Shown: positions 1 to 11,941 of the stretch, in pieces
Numbering within the stretch: the first letter of the stretch is position 1
Layout: each line of letters begins with the position of its first letter
NCBI GenBank assembly: GCA_025786725.1
Contig: JAHLTZ010000023.1
Coordinates: 1 to 64,000 of the forward strand
DNA: 64,000 nucleotides
From: Syncephalis fuscata
Lineage: Eukaryota > Zoopagomycota > Zoopagomycetes > Zoopagales > Piptocephalidaceae
Reading direction: 5' to 3'
Notes under the pieces: model-generated
What the model saw: only the letters and a program-made list of their open reading frames with translations
Databases searched by the model: none
Told to the model about the DNA's origin: nothing
Translations under genes and position numbers: made by a program

Positions 1-1975
1 TGATCTGCACTGGTCTTCACGACGCGTGATTCAGTGAGGAGTAAAAGAGGAGGAAAAAAAGGAGCCTAATGCAAAATGGCGGTTGTTCATTTTCCAATTG
101 TGCAAAAAGTGCTAAACTGGCACTTTTACCAAAAACTGGCAAACTTATTTTGTACCCTTGTCAGTAAAATCTTTTCTATGATGGCTGGAACGATACAACA
201 ACCTATTGCTGCCATAGTTGGGCAAAAGAACTGATGCTGACTTTGCAGTTATCATAGTCACATAATTATAATGATGATAGCAGTAATGCGTATAAATTAT
301 GGGGTGATATGCTGTGGCTGTAGAGTGAACTCAAATAAAGTATATATTATATCGTTATCATAGATTTAAATAGCACATGGATGTGCCGATTCTAGTCTAC
401 AGCAGCTACCCTTCTATCTCATCGATCTACCATTACCATGAAAGTTTGTATTGCAAGCATTATTATCTCTACCAACACTATTGTAATCAATATGCTTATA
501 TTAGTGCAAATTTGTTTTAAATTGAAAATGAAGTGTGTATTGAAGCCAACAAATACAAACTAAATAACCATCAATGTATTGCTATTAATAGGCTAAGTCT
601 ACAATAGTATTTTGTTAGTGCTCAATATTAATCGTGCATTATCAATAGCAATATTGGTAGCAACTTACAGTTGGAATAATTGGCATCAAGCATTAATTAT
701 GCGATGTTTGTTATATTGACAAATGAGAAGCTGTAACGCTGCATAGCTGATCTCAAGTGCTGGTTGTATAATGAATATATATAATATCAATCTAATCATT
801 TTTAAACTGTAATTTGTTTAATTAATATCAAACAATAACTCGGTAACACTTGCTATAGCGGCTGTAGGTAAGGTAGAATTTTATGTAGTTAATATCAAAT
901 GCAAATTGTGAATTAATTGCTGGGATACCATCTACAGTACTCAGCCTTAATTCAAACGATAGTTTAACTGATTGAGCAACAAATATTAGCAGCCAATAAA
1001 TTAAAGTTTTATCTAAATCCTAGTTCAATTGCATGTATGATACAATCAAATTAGTGTAGAGTACCAACTGCATTAAAGCTTTAGCTCAAGTTGTCTTTAA
1101 AACTCAAGCTATTTGCTAACATCCAGCTATGTGTTATTAATAATCAAACAGCTTAGTTTAATTGTGCACATTCATGGCATATTTGTGCTTGCCCTATTTA
1201 GCATCATAATTAATAGTACTGCTGTATAAAAGTAAGACTGCAAATGCTTTATTAATTAATATTACATAAATGAATGTTCCATAATAATCATGTTATATTT
1301 GATACTTGCAAAATGCTATTAAATTCAGTTAGATCTACTTGCTTTCGGACATTGATATGATATATTTATTTGTACCAGCAGTTAAATAGACAATGCAAAA
1401 TATATAGAATAGTTGGTGGCCAACTTGCAATGAATCAAAGCTGAGTATTGCTCACATTAATGAAATAAACATATTAAGGTACGTAGGTTTAATCAGGTAT
1501 AAAGTATTATTTTGACACATACTAGATCAATGAACCGGTAATTAAGCACGCTGCCATCCCCTCTAGATGAATCTATCTGCACATAAATAGCAGCTTTAAT
1601 AGTAGTATTTATTTCATACCTATGCCATACTCAATAAGGAGGTGACAGTGTTTGCTAAATAATAGGCGACTAAAGGACGGTACTTGTTAACGTGATTATG
1701 TTACCGATCCCGTTGTTTAGCCAAGAATAAAGCGGTGGCTGGTTTCCATAAAGAATATACATCACGCAATAACAGTGCCCCGCTGCTCCGTTTGTTCCAC
1801 CAGCCTTGACCACCATAAGAAGCAGAGCGGATCGACCAGTCCTTCCCCCCAGTAAACCGCCCCTTTCATTATAATCCTGCACTTTAGCTCTCTCCACGCC
1901 GTCATTTACAACACTTGCTTTGAAAGTTCCATTTTTACACATTAGAACTACATTTTGTTGCTTAATCGTAATATT
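1..1975. other. AT-rich gene-free DNA
   Basis: No reading frame with recognisable protein character was found on either strand. The stretch is rich in short A/T runs. A 90-codon minus-strand frame at 1670-1942 begins 33 bases from the next gene's start, but resembles nothing I know and is treated as chance. The last few hundred bases should hold the promoter of the next gene. Confidence 0.6.
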
Positions 1976-2385
1976 ATGGAAGATTTACACTATTGGGGGC
2001 TTATTGCCGTTGTAGCGACCGCACTAGGTAAGTTTAGCAGTAACAAACCAATTAAACCGAACCAATTCCTAATACAGTGTACTTAGGCGTGTTTGCCTAT
2101 CGCCAGCTTAAACAGCGACACGGATATCTTCGTGTCAACAATGTAGCCTTCCAGCGTGACATAGAAAATGGTCTTACCAGTAGCAATTTCGACTTGAGCT
2201 CTAATTTACATGACGGCGACACGCGGCCTGGTCTTGATGCCGACGAGGTTCGCCGTATTATGAAGGACGAAGGATGTTCGTTTGACGAAGCACGCTTGAT
2301 TCGTCAGCAGCGAATTCTTCTGCAAAACAACATTGATCCGCGCACTGGTTTGCCGCGCGATCCAAAGTTGGTTACCTTCAGCTAA
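1976..2385 (+). CDS. UPF0357/DUF2015-type small membrane-anchored protein
   Basis: Two exons, 1976-2027 and 2078-2385, joined in phase (split GTG codon), give 119 residues. The start is the ATG at 1976, needed to supply the N-terminal hydrophobic helix (about residues 6-24). After a basic stretch comes a polar region and a conserved tail in which an EARLIRQQR helix is followed by GLPRDPKLVTFS at the very C-terminus. That tail, the length and the single N-terminal anchor match the fungal UPF0357/DUF2015 family (yeast YCL012C type), whose function is unknown. I infer a small single-pass protein of an internal membrane with its bulk in the cytosol. The intron has clean GTAAGT and CAG borders. 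Family call is from memory of the C-terminal motif. Confidence 0.75.
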
Positions 2386-2710
2386 GATAGCAACTATTAG
2401 TGAACAATTATCCCTTTAGAGATAGTGAACTAGTTTTAACCAGTATATACATATATATATATATCATTAGCTACTTTTATTTGACCAGCTGTTTCTGGTC
2501 TTTTTTATTGTTTATAGTACTAACACACATGCATATTAAATTCATTTACTATTTTTAATTCATATTTAAATTAAGCACAGCTTTACTAGAAAGATTATAA
2601 ATGTAGAGAAAATATTTTATTCTATAGTATCAAAAATAAGGGACACAATTTAAGAAGAGAGCAATTTCTCTTAGTATGACTATCCACAGTTAAAAACAAA
2701 CAGTACATCA
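2386..2710. repeat. Short intergenic spacer with a TA run
   Basis: The spacer between the UPF0357 gene and the convergent MATE gene is AT-rich and holds a TA dinucleotide run at about 2443-2463. It presumably contains the 3' ends of both transcripts. Nothing else is seen. Confidence 0.6.
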
Positions 2711-4544
2711 TTATACAACAGAAGAGTCTGCCAATGATGCATTAGTGATAGCCAAAGTATCAATAGTTGAGCCAGTGCTGATGTCTAGCTTTGCTTCCTC
2801 GAGACGTACACGTTCTTGAGAAGCAGTTGATAGCTTTAGCCAGTTTGATCTGGCAATTAGTACTATTTCAAATATTGCTGTTAGCAATACAGCACTAAGG
2901 AATGCCAACCAGAGACCGGCCAGGTGAAGATCTAAATAAGTAGTAAATAGTATTGCCAATGGAAGTCCAATGGCATAGAATGTAATTATTCGAATGCTGG
3001 CGCCATATGATTGACGGCCTTGTCCTCGAAGGATGCCGTCACAGCTCAATGTCAGTGCAATGAAGACGTGGAAAAAGGCACCAATTGGAAGCAATCGCCC
3101 TACTAAATCAATAACCTCCTGATCTTTTGTATAGATTGATCCAAAAATCTCAGGGAATGAAAAGATAAATGAGCCATACATAGAGGCTAGGATTGCTATA
3201 AAACCAAAGGCTGACCATGCATTAATTTGTGCCAGCACTGGCTTTCCAGCACCAAGATAGTTTCCAATGCGATTACTCGATGCAACTGCTATGCCTAAAC
3301 ACAAGTTAGCTTTAATCTATTTACATCCAAATGGTCATACCATGGTGAATAAGCAAGCTTAGCATTGAGCATTGAAGGGTAATGGTTTGTGCTGCAACAG
3401 CTGCCGGGCCAAAGTAAGATGCCACAACGGTAAGTATTTCAAATACCCAGATTTCGTTGCAAGACATTAAGACACCAGGGACGGCTAAATATGTTATGTT
3501 AGATTGGCGCAGTCCGTCAACTAGCAATTACACATACCAAGTTTGATAAATGACATACAGTCTGAAAATGCAGCTGATGTCCAGGGTGACCATGTAGAAA
3601 GTGAAACTGAGTGGCGCACAATAAAGATAGCACCAATAGTATAAGAGATTGCTGTGGCCAGAGGAGCGCCTAGAAAGCCGATTTGATCACGAAGTACAAT
3701 AGTGAAGACATAACTAAGAATGGCACCGATAGGACCGGTGATGCATAAAATACGTGCGCAGTTTTCATATCCCCTATAATTGACATCGTTAAGTTTTTAG
3801 TCTACAGAACTATTATTAAAATAAAAATCTTACCTTGACTTTGAAGAAAGCGGCGAAATACGTCTATTACTATAAATCCAGGAATATGTAGTAGCTGCCA
3901 TAGGGCATATTGCCCAGATAGGCGAGCAACTTCTGGATCCTGTCCCATGAGTAGCAGAATAGACTCTGCCTTGTAACTGAGTACAGTCATGGGTATAAAA
4001 CAAGCAAAAAGAACTACTAAAGCGCGCTGTATGTGCATGCTAAGCAGTTTGCTATTTTGTGACCCGGCAGTAAACGTTTGAGAGCACAGTGTGTCTAGAG
4101 CAGTCCCCATGCCCATTAGCCAGGATGTGCATGTCAGCATGATAAACGCATTGCCCAAAGAACCTGCGGCCAAATCTAGATGTGAGGTGTTATCAATATT
4201 AGCTGATGACTGCCGACAACAAATATAAGTGTAGATGTTTTTTACTTACAGTTTGATCCCTAAATACATATACAATTAATTTACGTTATTTGACAATCAA
4301 GTGTACATACTAGGTGACCAAGACATATGGCAGCGGTGACATTGGTTAAGCTTTGAAGCACTGATGTGAGCGATATGGGCAAGCCGTTAAAAAAAAGCCA
4401 AAACGTCTCTTTCTTAACGGTGTTTATTGAAACTTCTTGTTCTCTATATTGACGCGGTGCTGCTATGTCATCGAGGTTGACCAATAGTGAGGTCTCCTCG
4501 GTTGGCCGAGAAGGTTTATGATGAGTTTTGGTATTGTTGGCCAT
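2711..4544 (-). CDS. MATE family multidrug/toxin efflux transporter, copy 1 (one apparent frameshift)
   Basis: Six exons: 4311-4544, 4250-4259, 3834-4175, 3538-3773, 3341-3484, 2711-3294; about 516 residues when read through. MATE proteins are twelve-helix cation-coupled exporters of organic compounds. Visible family features: the LGHLGSNYLAAGSLGNA segment after helix 1, the RRFLQSQG motif after helix 5, and the SNRIGNYLGAGK motif in the second half. The N-terminus (about 45 residues) is a polar cytosolic tail. Exon 2 is only 10 bases long and is essential for the LGHLGSN motif. Exon 4 (3538-3773) is 236 bases while the matching exon of the neighbouring paralogue is 237; the frame slips near 3753-3767, so one base is missing. 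All other motifs are intact, so I read this as a sequence error or very recent lesion. It is a tandem duplicate of the next gene. Confidence 0.92.
4250..4259 (-). other. 10-base microexon of MATE copy 1
   Basis: The block is bordered by TTTAG upstream and GTAAGT downstream on the minus strand. Including it restores the frame between the first and third exons and completes the conserved GSN residues of the LGHLGSN motif. Skipping it would shift the frame. The paralogue has a block of identical length and phase at 6967-6976. Confidence 0.88.
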
Positions 4545-5392
4545 GATTCACAGCTAGGAATGAAAAGATCACGGTAGTGGTAGTGGTGTATGGAGTGACG
4601 GAATGTATATTGGACAGTAGATAGTAGTGAAAATGTACGTATTTAATTAGTGCAAAGTCAGATAATTATAATAAAGCACTTTTTAAAGCTGAGAATGGGC
4701 CTTGAATGTTTGGAGTACCGATACAAAGGAATTCTTGATATTAGTAATCCAATTGCCCGAAAATATAAATGAAAGAATTCGGCAACTCTTGTAGTAGCGG
4801 ATTGAAGCTACACAGGCATAAGATTGCGTTGTTACACAGCACTTGGTGATCAGAACAATTTGTTTTACAAGTATGAGTGTGTGATTGCAATTTAAACAAT
4901 TAAACGGCTTTAAATGATTACGTAGGCTGAGAGTATTTTAAATATGAGGTAGCAATTTATTTAGTTGGTTGGGATTTATTTATTTATACACTACTCTATC
5001 ATCTAGTTAGTATAATAATACTAGAGATAAAGATGATGATATTAACAATAATAACAATGTAGTTATTACTGAGAGTGTTTAAATTGTTACAAATGGAAAT
5101 ACACATTGTGATAACTCTACAGATCATGTGATGCCTGTTTGGTTGCCGTGTGTTCGATATATTCGGACCGATTATTACCGAGATATGCTCGTTCGATAGA
5201 TGACAAATTTATCACGATGTGAAAAATGTAAAGCAGTTAATTTTGTCTAGCCATTGCTTTTTATTTAAACAGTAATATATTATTAATTTCAAAATATTGA
5301 TAGAAACAAGGATAAAAAAGTGATATATATATATATAACTAATGACCTATTTAAATTATGTAAAAATAAAAGTAAAAGTAAAACTTTATGAG
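4545..5392. other. AT-rich spacer between MATE copies
   Basis: Upstream region of MATE copy 1 and downstream region of MATE copy 2, which lie head to tail. It contains only short A/T runs, including a TA run near 5322-5335. No gene is seen. Confidence 0.6.
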
Positions 5393-7257
5393 CTACACCA
5401 AAACAGATTCAGTGGGTAATGTGGCGACATTATCTGCAGCAGTAATGGCTGCATAATTATTGTTTAGTACATTATTTTCGGTTAGTCCATTGGAGTGATA
5501 TAAAGAGCTGTTGCCCACAATTGCCTCGTCGTTCTGAACACGCTGCTGAGAAGTAATTGATAGAGCTAACCAGTTCGTTTTGGCAATTAACACAATTTCC
5601 GCAACTGCAGTACATAAGGCAGCACAAATAAAGGTGATCCAAAGACCGAATACTTCTAATTTCAAGTGAACCGTAAAGAATATGCCTAACAGAGGTCCAA
5701 TAAGGTAAAATGATATAATCCGGACTGTAGCTCCGTAGGATTGCCGTCCTTGCCCTCGAAGAATACCATCACAAGCAAAAGTTAGTCCAATGAAAACGTG
5801 TAAAATGGTGCCGATTGGAATTAATATTTCTAAAATTTTTATAACGTCTTTGTCATTCGTGTAGAATCTGGCCAGATTATTACAAAATATAAATACTGTC
5901 AATCCGTAAAAAAAGGCTATTGCGGCAATAACACAAAGGGCGACCCATGCATTAATTCGAGCCAATGTTGCTTTTCCAGCACCAATATGATTTCCAATAC
6001 GATTGGCTGCGGCGCAGCTTATACCTATAAAAAGTTAGACGTGTGCTGTTTTTTAAGACTTGTTCATACCGATATGGACGACATTGCCTAATAGTATGCA
6101 TTGAAAAGCAATAGCTTGTGCAGCAACGGCAGTTGAGCCAAAATAAGATGATACCATGCTGAATATCTCTACTACCCAGCTTTCGTTACAATAAATAAAC
6201 GTGCTTGGGATTGCTGTACATTCATGTGAGCTAATATTAATGGTTTCTGTTACTAATTCTTACCTAATTTGATAAAAGGCATCCAGCCCGAAAATGCGGC
6301 TGACGTCCATGGCGACCACGTGGGAAGCGAGATGGAATGACGTACAATAAGAATAGCACCAATTGAATCTGCTATTATAGATGCATATGCACAGCCTATG
6401 TAGCCAATCTGTTCTTCAAAAACAGTAATAAAAATATAGTTTAAAACTGCACCCATAGGACCAGTGATACAAACAATCCGTGTTCCAGTTTGCATGTCAC
6501 CTATAATGGCATAGCGTTAATTTGGTGCATTAAATAGTAACTAGGCTATTATTGTTACCTTACCTTGACTTTGAAGAAATCGGCGAAATACATTCAATGC
6601 TATACTCGCAGGAATCTGGATTGTAAATACGCGAACAATATGTCCCGCTAAATAAGCTGTTTTAGGTGACTGGCCAATAAATAAAAAAATGTGTTCTGCA
6701 TTGTGAAATAAAGCAATTATAGGTATCATAAGACACCCGAAAAACGCCAATGCGCGTTGAACGTGAAGACTAATTAGCCGACTACTTTGTGAACTTGCTG
6801 TAAACGCCTGCGAACAGAGTGTGTCTAGAGCAGACGACATGCCAGCTACCCAGGTGGAGCATGTTAATGACATAAATCCACTAGCTATAACAGCAGCCGT
6901 TATATCTAAATAAAGAGTTACAATTATTGATTAGTAAATTAGTGACACAAAAATGTACAATCCTACAATCTGGTCCCTAAACTAGGATGTTAGTTAATAG
7001 CATGTAAATAGGTTTAGTAGACATACCAAACGACTGATGCAAATAAGAGCAACAATACTGGCCGAGTTTTCAAGTATAAGCATAAAGGATAGAGGTAACC
7101 CGTTGCGGATAATCCACCACAGTTCCTTTCTAGCGCTGTACATGAGCTGGCCATCGTTTATGAGCTGACTTGATGATGTACTGCTTGAAAGGATCAACAG
7201 AGGTGTTGTCTCGGCTAATTGAGTCGATTTATGCGCAGCTATATTGTTGTCAATCAT
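5393..7257 (-). CDS. MATE family multidrug/toxin efflux transporter, copy 2
   Basis: Six exons: 7027-7257, 6967-6976, 6564-6905, 6264-6500, 6070-6213, 5393-6024; 531 residues with no frame break. The start is the ATG at 7257; an upstream in-frame extension has no ATG, and 7257 gives an N-terminus almost the length of copy 1 (77 versus 78 codons). Exons 2, 3, 4 and 5 match the sister gene in length (10, 342, 237, 144), and every intron has the same phase, so the pair arose by tandem duplication after the introns were in place. Motifs include RRFLQSQG and ANRIGNHIGAGKA. The first part of the protein differs most from copy 1 (GPDYITAAV in place of GSNYLAAGS). Predicted role: plasma- or vacuolar-membrane exporter coupled to H+ or Na+; substrate unknown. 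Confidence 0.93.
6967..6976 (-). other. 10-base microexon of MATE copy 2
   Basis: Bordered by TTTAG and GTAGGA on the minus strand. It joins phase 0 to phase 1 exactly as in copy 1 and encodes Gly-Pro-Asp plus the first base of a Tyr codon. Its conservation in length, phase and place between two diverged paralogues supports it as a real exon. Confidence 0.87.
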
Positions 7258-7857
7258 AGTTAAATATTCATAAAAATAAAAAGAAGGCAATAGGGCAAGC
7301 AATAGCAGTATTTATTTAGATATACAAATAGCATTGCCAAATTTATTTAAAACAAGCTGGTTTTTAAGGCCTATGTAGTTGCTATCCAATTGGACAAACT
7401 TTGTAGCTATACTCGTTACAAATTTAGATGCATAGAATTATGCAAATGTACAATAGGTCATTTCTTGTTATTAGTAAACGTGTCAATAATTTCTTGGAAT
7501 AAATGGCCAATGCTGCTACAATAAAGCTATTTAATAATGTAAACTAAATCTAATTTAATAAATGTGTGTTTCAAGTTGCATGTATAAATATTTTGAGTGC
7601 AAACAAGGAAGCTTTTTAAGTCATCTGCCACTATCGGCTAATAAATAGAACAATTTCTATTTAAAGATCATGTGCCAAGAGATTATATTAATGAGGGCCA
7701 TGAAAAAGTAAAAATAAAACTACTGTGGTAGAAATATATGCTCCAGCACCTATAGTTTGCTGGCTTAGGCCTGAGACAGCAGATGACTCGGTCTTGGCTA
7801 AAGGTGCTGTTACATTTTTCGTCACAAAGGTGTCATTGTTTTTAACGACCGTGTTGT
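7258..7857. other. Gene-free spacer
   Basis: Upstream of MATE copy 2 and downstream of the SUN gene, both on the minus strand. AT-rich with no supported reading frame or repeat. Confidence 0.6.
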
Positions 7858-8802
7858 TTAAGGGCAGTCATTCGCTATTTGTAACATTTGAGGTGTGACA
7901 ACTTCATCCACAGGTATGATTGGCGCATTGCTGTCCTGCAGCGATGGTGTATAATTAATTGTATCTTCTCCATAAAGAACAAATGATGCCTGTCCACCCG
8001 TTCGAACAGCAACTGTGCATCCGTTGTCTTTCGAGCACCGGCCGTTTTCACACTTGCAGGGTAGGCCGTTACATTTGCTTGGATCTTTGCATTCGATGCG
8101 TACACTGTAAGCTTTTGCTGTTGATTGACCGGCACGTTCGTAATCCGGATTGTATCTAACTGAAAGAAATGTTACGTCTTCCATACCTTCACCAGCTCCA
8201 AAAACAAATGGCGCCCAGTTGCCAATCGGCTTTGAAGCGTCGCCCCATACACATTGATTGTTGTTGGTTCCGGAAGGATTGACATAGTATTGCGCCGATG
8301 TGCCTTGCCAGTAGTCACGTGATGGCACGTTGATAGACGATTGCTGATTTGAAGCAACCACGGTTGGAATAAGCATTTCTTCATTGCCAGGATAAACGGT
8401 CTGGCAGGCCGATACGCTTTCGCCCAGTTTATTAACAATGTTGGTATTATCTAATCCACGAACACAGTATGGCTCATTTGGAAATGGTTTAGCTAGCAAT
8501 CCATCTTTTTGACAAAGTAGGCCACCATCCATGGTGTTGTGATGAATTGCCGAGTCTGGATTCCACTGGCGTGAAAAGTAGCCTGGGGCGCAGGCATAGG
8601 GACAGTAGTCACCAGGCTTGCACTCTTGATTGGCAGACATGGCCCATCCCTTGTTCATGGCATTTGGTGTAATCGGCACTATAAGAGGGTCGTTTGGCAG
8701 TTTGCATCGGACATCAGCTGAGCTATTGGGAGCAGCCATGCTTTCCATGGCAAATGCAGCTATGATTGCAAGCACGGCCAATGAAGCAGATGAAAAAGTC
8801 AT
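7858..8802 (-). CDS. SUN family (GH132) secreted cell-wall protein
   Basis: One exon, 314 residues, start at the ATG at 8802 (the frame is open two codons further but without ATG). Residues 1-23 form a typical signal peptide ending near AMESMAAPN. The rest is the cysteine-rich SUN domain: the PGDYCPYACAPGYFSRQW segment, then a GGLLCQKDGLL block, and the tail with several Cys pairs. The family (yeast Sim1, Sun4, Uth1, Nca3; glycoside hydrolase family 132) acts on beta-glucan and in septation and wall remodelling. The Ser/Thr-rich region found between signal peptide and domain in yeast members is absent, so this is a minimal, domain-only form. It has no intron, unlike most genes here. Likely secreted to the wall; enzymatic activity is inferred from family only. 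Confidence 0.93.
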   Translation of the reverse strand: MTFSSASLAVLAIIAAFAMESMAAPNSSADVRCKLPNDPLIVPITPNAMNKGWAMSANQECKPGDYCPYACAPGYFSRQWNPDSAIHHNTMDGGLLCQKDGLLAKPFPNEPYCVRGLDNTNIVNKLGESVSACQTVYPGNEEMLIPTVVASNQQSSINVPSRDYWQGTSAQYYVNPSGTNNNQCVWGDASKPIGNWAPFVFGAGEGMEDVTFLSVRYNPDYERAGQSTAKAYSVRIECKDPSKCNGLPCKCENGRCSKDNGCTVAVRTGGQASFVLYGEDTINYTPSLQDSNAPIIPVDEVVTPQMLQIANDCP

Positions 8803-10536
8803 TTTCAATGAAAATACAATAGATTGCAGTCGAAAGTCGTCAATAATAAGTGCAATGATAGCAGTAAAAGATTTTGCTTAAAAATGTTCAAATAATTTAT
8901 GGTACTTTTCTTTACGATGATGAATAAGTACTCATACGGCCAATGTCTGGTAAGTTTGTAATGGTAATAAGCAGTTGCTGTCAACAGAAATCCACTCAAA
9001 GGTCGTTCAAAGACAAAATAGCTGAGACAAATAGCTTGTCCGCATAAAAAAAGCAACAAGTCGTATAAGTAAAAAGATGACTGGTGTCGATTGAGGCGGT
9101 ATCTGTAGTATTAAAGTCTCCTTTTAAATTAAATTTTAACACGGAACTGCGGAGTCTACAGGCAATTTATCTCTAACTGAAATGCTACACCTGTGTACAC
9201 TAGAGTGAGAATTTCGGCATGTTTGTGTATACGGAACCTGGATAATTTAAAACTTTGTTTTAATTGGATAATATCAAAAATACCCAATGGTTTATCTTAG
9301 TACTATAATACGATAAAAAACAGGCTGTGTGAACATATGGATTACAGATTGATTTTTTTATAAACTGATAACAGCGATCGCGTGTGTAGAATAGATCACT
9401 GCCTAATATAACGAGTATTTAGTGATTGTAAATTTATAGTTGGCTTGGTTTAGTATTTTTTATTAAGTCAATAATGCGTAGTAATTGATTCTATAGCTCA
9501 TTACTGACTGCATTAGATTCAAGCATTGATGATGGCGGATCAATGAAAAAGTCAAGATAAAACAGATTTTTTTAATTTTTGCTACTTTTTCGTGTTCAGT
9601 CTGAATTCCTGAGAATTTGAGCTTTAAAGATAGCGCCGTTACGGATAATCATGCTAATTTATTCTAGAAAAATCGATATCGTGTGTTGTACTATGATTAT
9701 TATCGCTATCTAGTGGTATATGTAAAATAAAAAGATTATTTTATATACTTATTAATATCCATGTATTGAAAGTAGTAGCTTTTTAAGGGTTGTCATGTCA
9801 AGTATGATTGTTATTGAAGATATGTCTCAATATGAACTGCGTATTTAATACTATTGTATTTTGTTTTTATTTATCAACTGAATATTTAACTGTAAAGTAT
9901 AGTTCTAATTTTTTAAATTGTGTTCATGTATTTGGCAATACAATTCAAAATGCTTTAATAATATAGTATGGAGTCTGTGGATAGTTTATATTATTGCATT
10001 ATCATCTTTCTCCCGTTACACGTTAAAACTTAGTGCAACTACTGCAACATCTAATAAAAAGTATTGACATTATTATAATACTTTCATTGATCAGGTTAAT
10101 GACATTTATTATTATTATTAAGATATGGTTACCTGGTTACAAATAGCCGTAAAATTAAAGAATTACCAAACAAATTGGATTTTAAACAAATAGAAAAATA
10201 AAAGTAAACAAACTGCTGCACTGACAGATAACAATAAGCTTTATTTCAAAACAATAAACTGATGAAATGATTAACTTGTGACTAATTGCTTTTTCAATAA
10301 TATAAACACAGTGCGCCCAGCCAGTTACGCGACCATGGCCACCATCATGTTTCTATTGCCTGTATTTTACACACTTGTAACAAAAACAAATAAACATATA
10401 AATACTACAAAATGTCTTGTATTGCATTGTTTGAAGCATTAGTTGCGCTGCTTTTATTGTCTGTATATCATTTAGCCACACTGATACATATATTAAATTT
10501 TTTATTTGGCATTATTTAAAATTATAGCTTTATAAA
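8803..10536. other. Divergent promoter region between SUN and chitinase genes
   Basis: About 1.7 kb of AT-rich DNA between two divergently transcribed wall-related genes. It could carry shared control elements, but I recognise no specific binding site. A TATAAA-like element at about 10531-10536 abuts the chitinase ATG and is too close to be its TATA box. Plus- and minus-strand frames here look random. Confidence 0.6.
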
Positions 10537-11941
10537 ATGCGAGCATATCTAAGCTCTGGTGCTGCGGTTGCTTTAGTGGCGCTGATTTGCGCAACTGCAG
10601 GCTTGGGAATCGATGCATCACATGAATTGCATCACAAGCAACACAGTGTTCAAAAGGTTCAAAAGACTCATGTTTTTACGCACAAGCTTTCTGAACAAAA
10701 TTTAGTTAAGCAGACTCCTAGACGAGTAGTTGAACGAAAAGACGCTGCAGAAAGTAAAAAGATTGTGGCTTATTTCTCCGATTGGACAACACGAGACATG
10801 CCTGCGTCTTCAATCCCCTTTGACAAATTAACGCATCTAAATTATGGTATGTCAAGAATGGCAGCCTAGTAATATAAAATGCTAATCTATTGTCTTATTA
10901 GCATTTGCCATTATTGAAGACGGTTCGTATAGACCGGTTATACAAACAGATTGGCTTTTGAAAGACGTTGTAACTAAGGCACATGCCAAAGACGTGAAGG
11001 TCGCCATCTCCATTGGTGGCTGGACAGGTTCCAAATTCTTCAGTCCAATGTCGGCTACCGCTCATGGCCGCAAATCCTTTGTTGATGCTACCGTTGATTT
11101 TGCCAAACAGTACAATCTGGATGGTATCGATATTGATTGGGAATTTCCAGGACGATTGGGCATGGCATGCAACATTTTTGATAAAAATAATGATGCCAAA
11201 AACTTCTTAACGCTGCTACAAGAGCTGCGCGAAGCTTTGCCAAAGGACAAATACATTTCTTTGGCTGTGCGCGTCCAACCATTTGATGGCCCAGATGGCC
11301 CATTAAAGGACGTTAGTAGGTTTGCTGAACCAGTAGACTTTATCACCGTAATGGCCTATGACATCAATGGAAGCTGGAGTGCAACTACCGGTCCAAATGC
11401 ACCATTCAAACACTCTACCGCTGGTGGAGATCCACTCAGTTTTATGCAGTCAGCGAACGCCTGGGTCAATGCAGGCTTCCCCAAGGAAAAGATTCTCATG
11501 GGTTTGCCGTTCTATGGTCGATCAGCGCGGGCTCCTGTAGCTGCCAGTTCCAAAGCACGAACTATGTTTATGCCACAGCTGAAACCGGTACCTAAGGGCG
11601 ATCGTGATGATGCACCATGGGCCGAGCCTTGCCCAGATGCCCCACAGGCATTGTCTGGAATTTGGAAATGGAAGAATTTACGCGAAGAAGGATTGCTTAC
11701 AAGCCCCAAAACTGCCGGCCACGGATGGGAACGTAACTGGGATCATGAAACTAAAACGCCATGGCTTTTGAACAGGAAAGATGGACACTTTATCAGCTAT
11801 GACGATCCCGATAGTATCAAGCTAAAGACAGACTTTGTGCGCTGCAATAACATGGGTGGTGTAATGGTATGGGCCTTGAATCAGGATAATGGTGAACTTC
11901 TTGATGCCGTCGATGAGGCTATGGACGGTGAATTATGCTGA
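10537..11941 (+). CDS. Secreted GH18 chitinase
   Basis: Two exons, 10537-10846 and 10902-11941, give 449 residues. Residues 1-24 are a signal peptide; residues 25-75 are a His/Lys-rich, possibly processed segment containing a dibasic TPRRVV site. The (beta/alpha)8 barrel follows: beta-1 KIVAYFSDW, the SIGGW motif (140-144), the catalytic DGIDIDWE (177-184, general acid E184), and the later MAYDINGSW motif lining the substrate cleft. All residues needed for retaining chitinase catalysis (D-x-x-D-x-D-x-E) are present, so it should hydrolyse chitin in the wall or outside the cell. There is no obvious chitin-binding module or GPI signal. The intron splits the region just after LNY, phase 1. It lies divergent to the SUN gene, another wall enzyme family. 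Confidence 0.95.

Noticed and set aside
1670-1942. 90-codon minus-strand frame next to the UPF0357 gene
   Set aside because: No recognisable domain, signal or family wording, and it overlaps the presumed promoter of a better-supported gene.
7257-7302. Longer N-terminus for MATE copy 2
   Set aside because: The extension has no ATG; the ATG at 7257 gives nearly the same N-terminal length as the paralogue.
8805-9059. 84-codon hydrophobic frame upstream of the SUN gene
   Set aside because: AT-rich DNA read in this direction often encodes Leu/Phe/Tyr runs; no conserved motif, and it overlaps the SUN start region.
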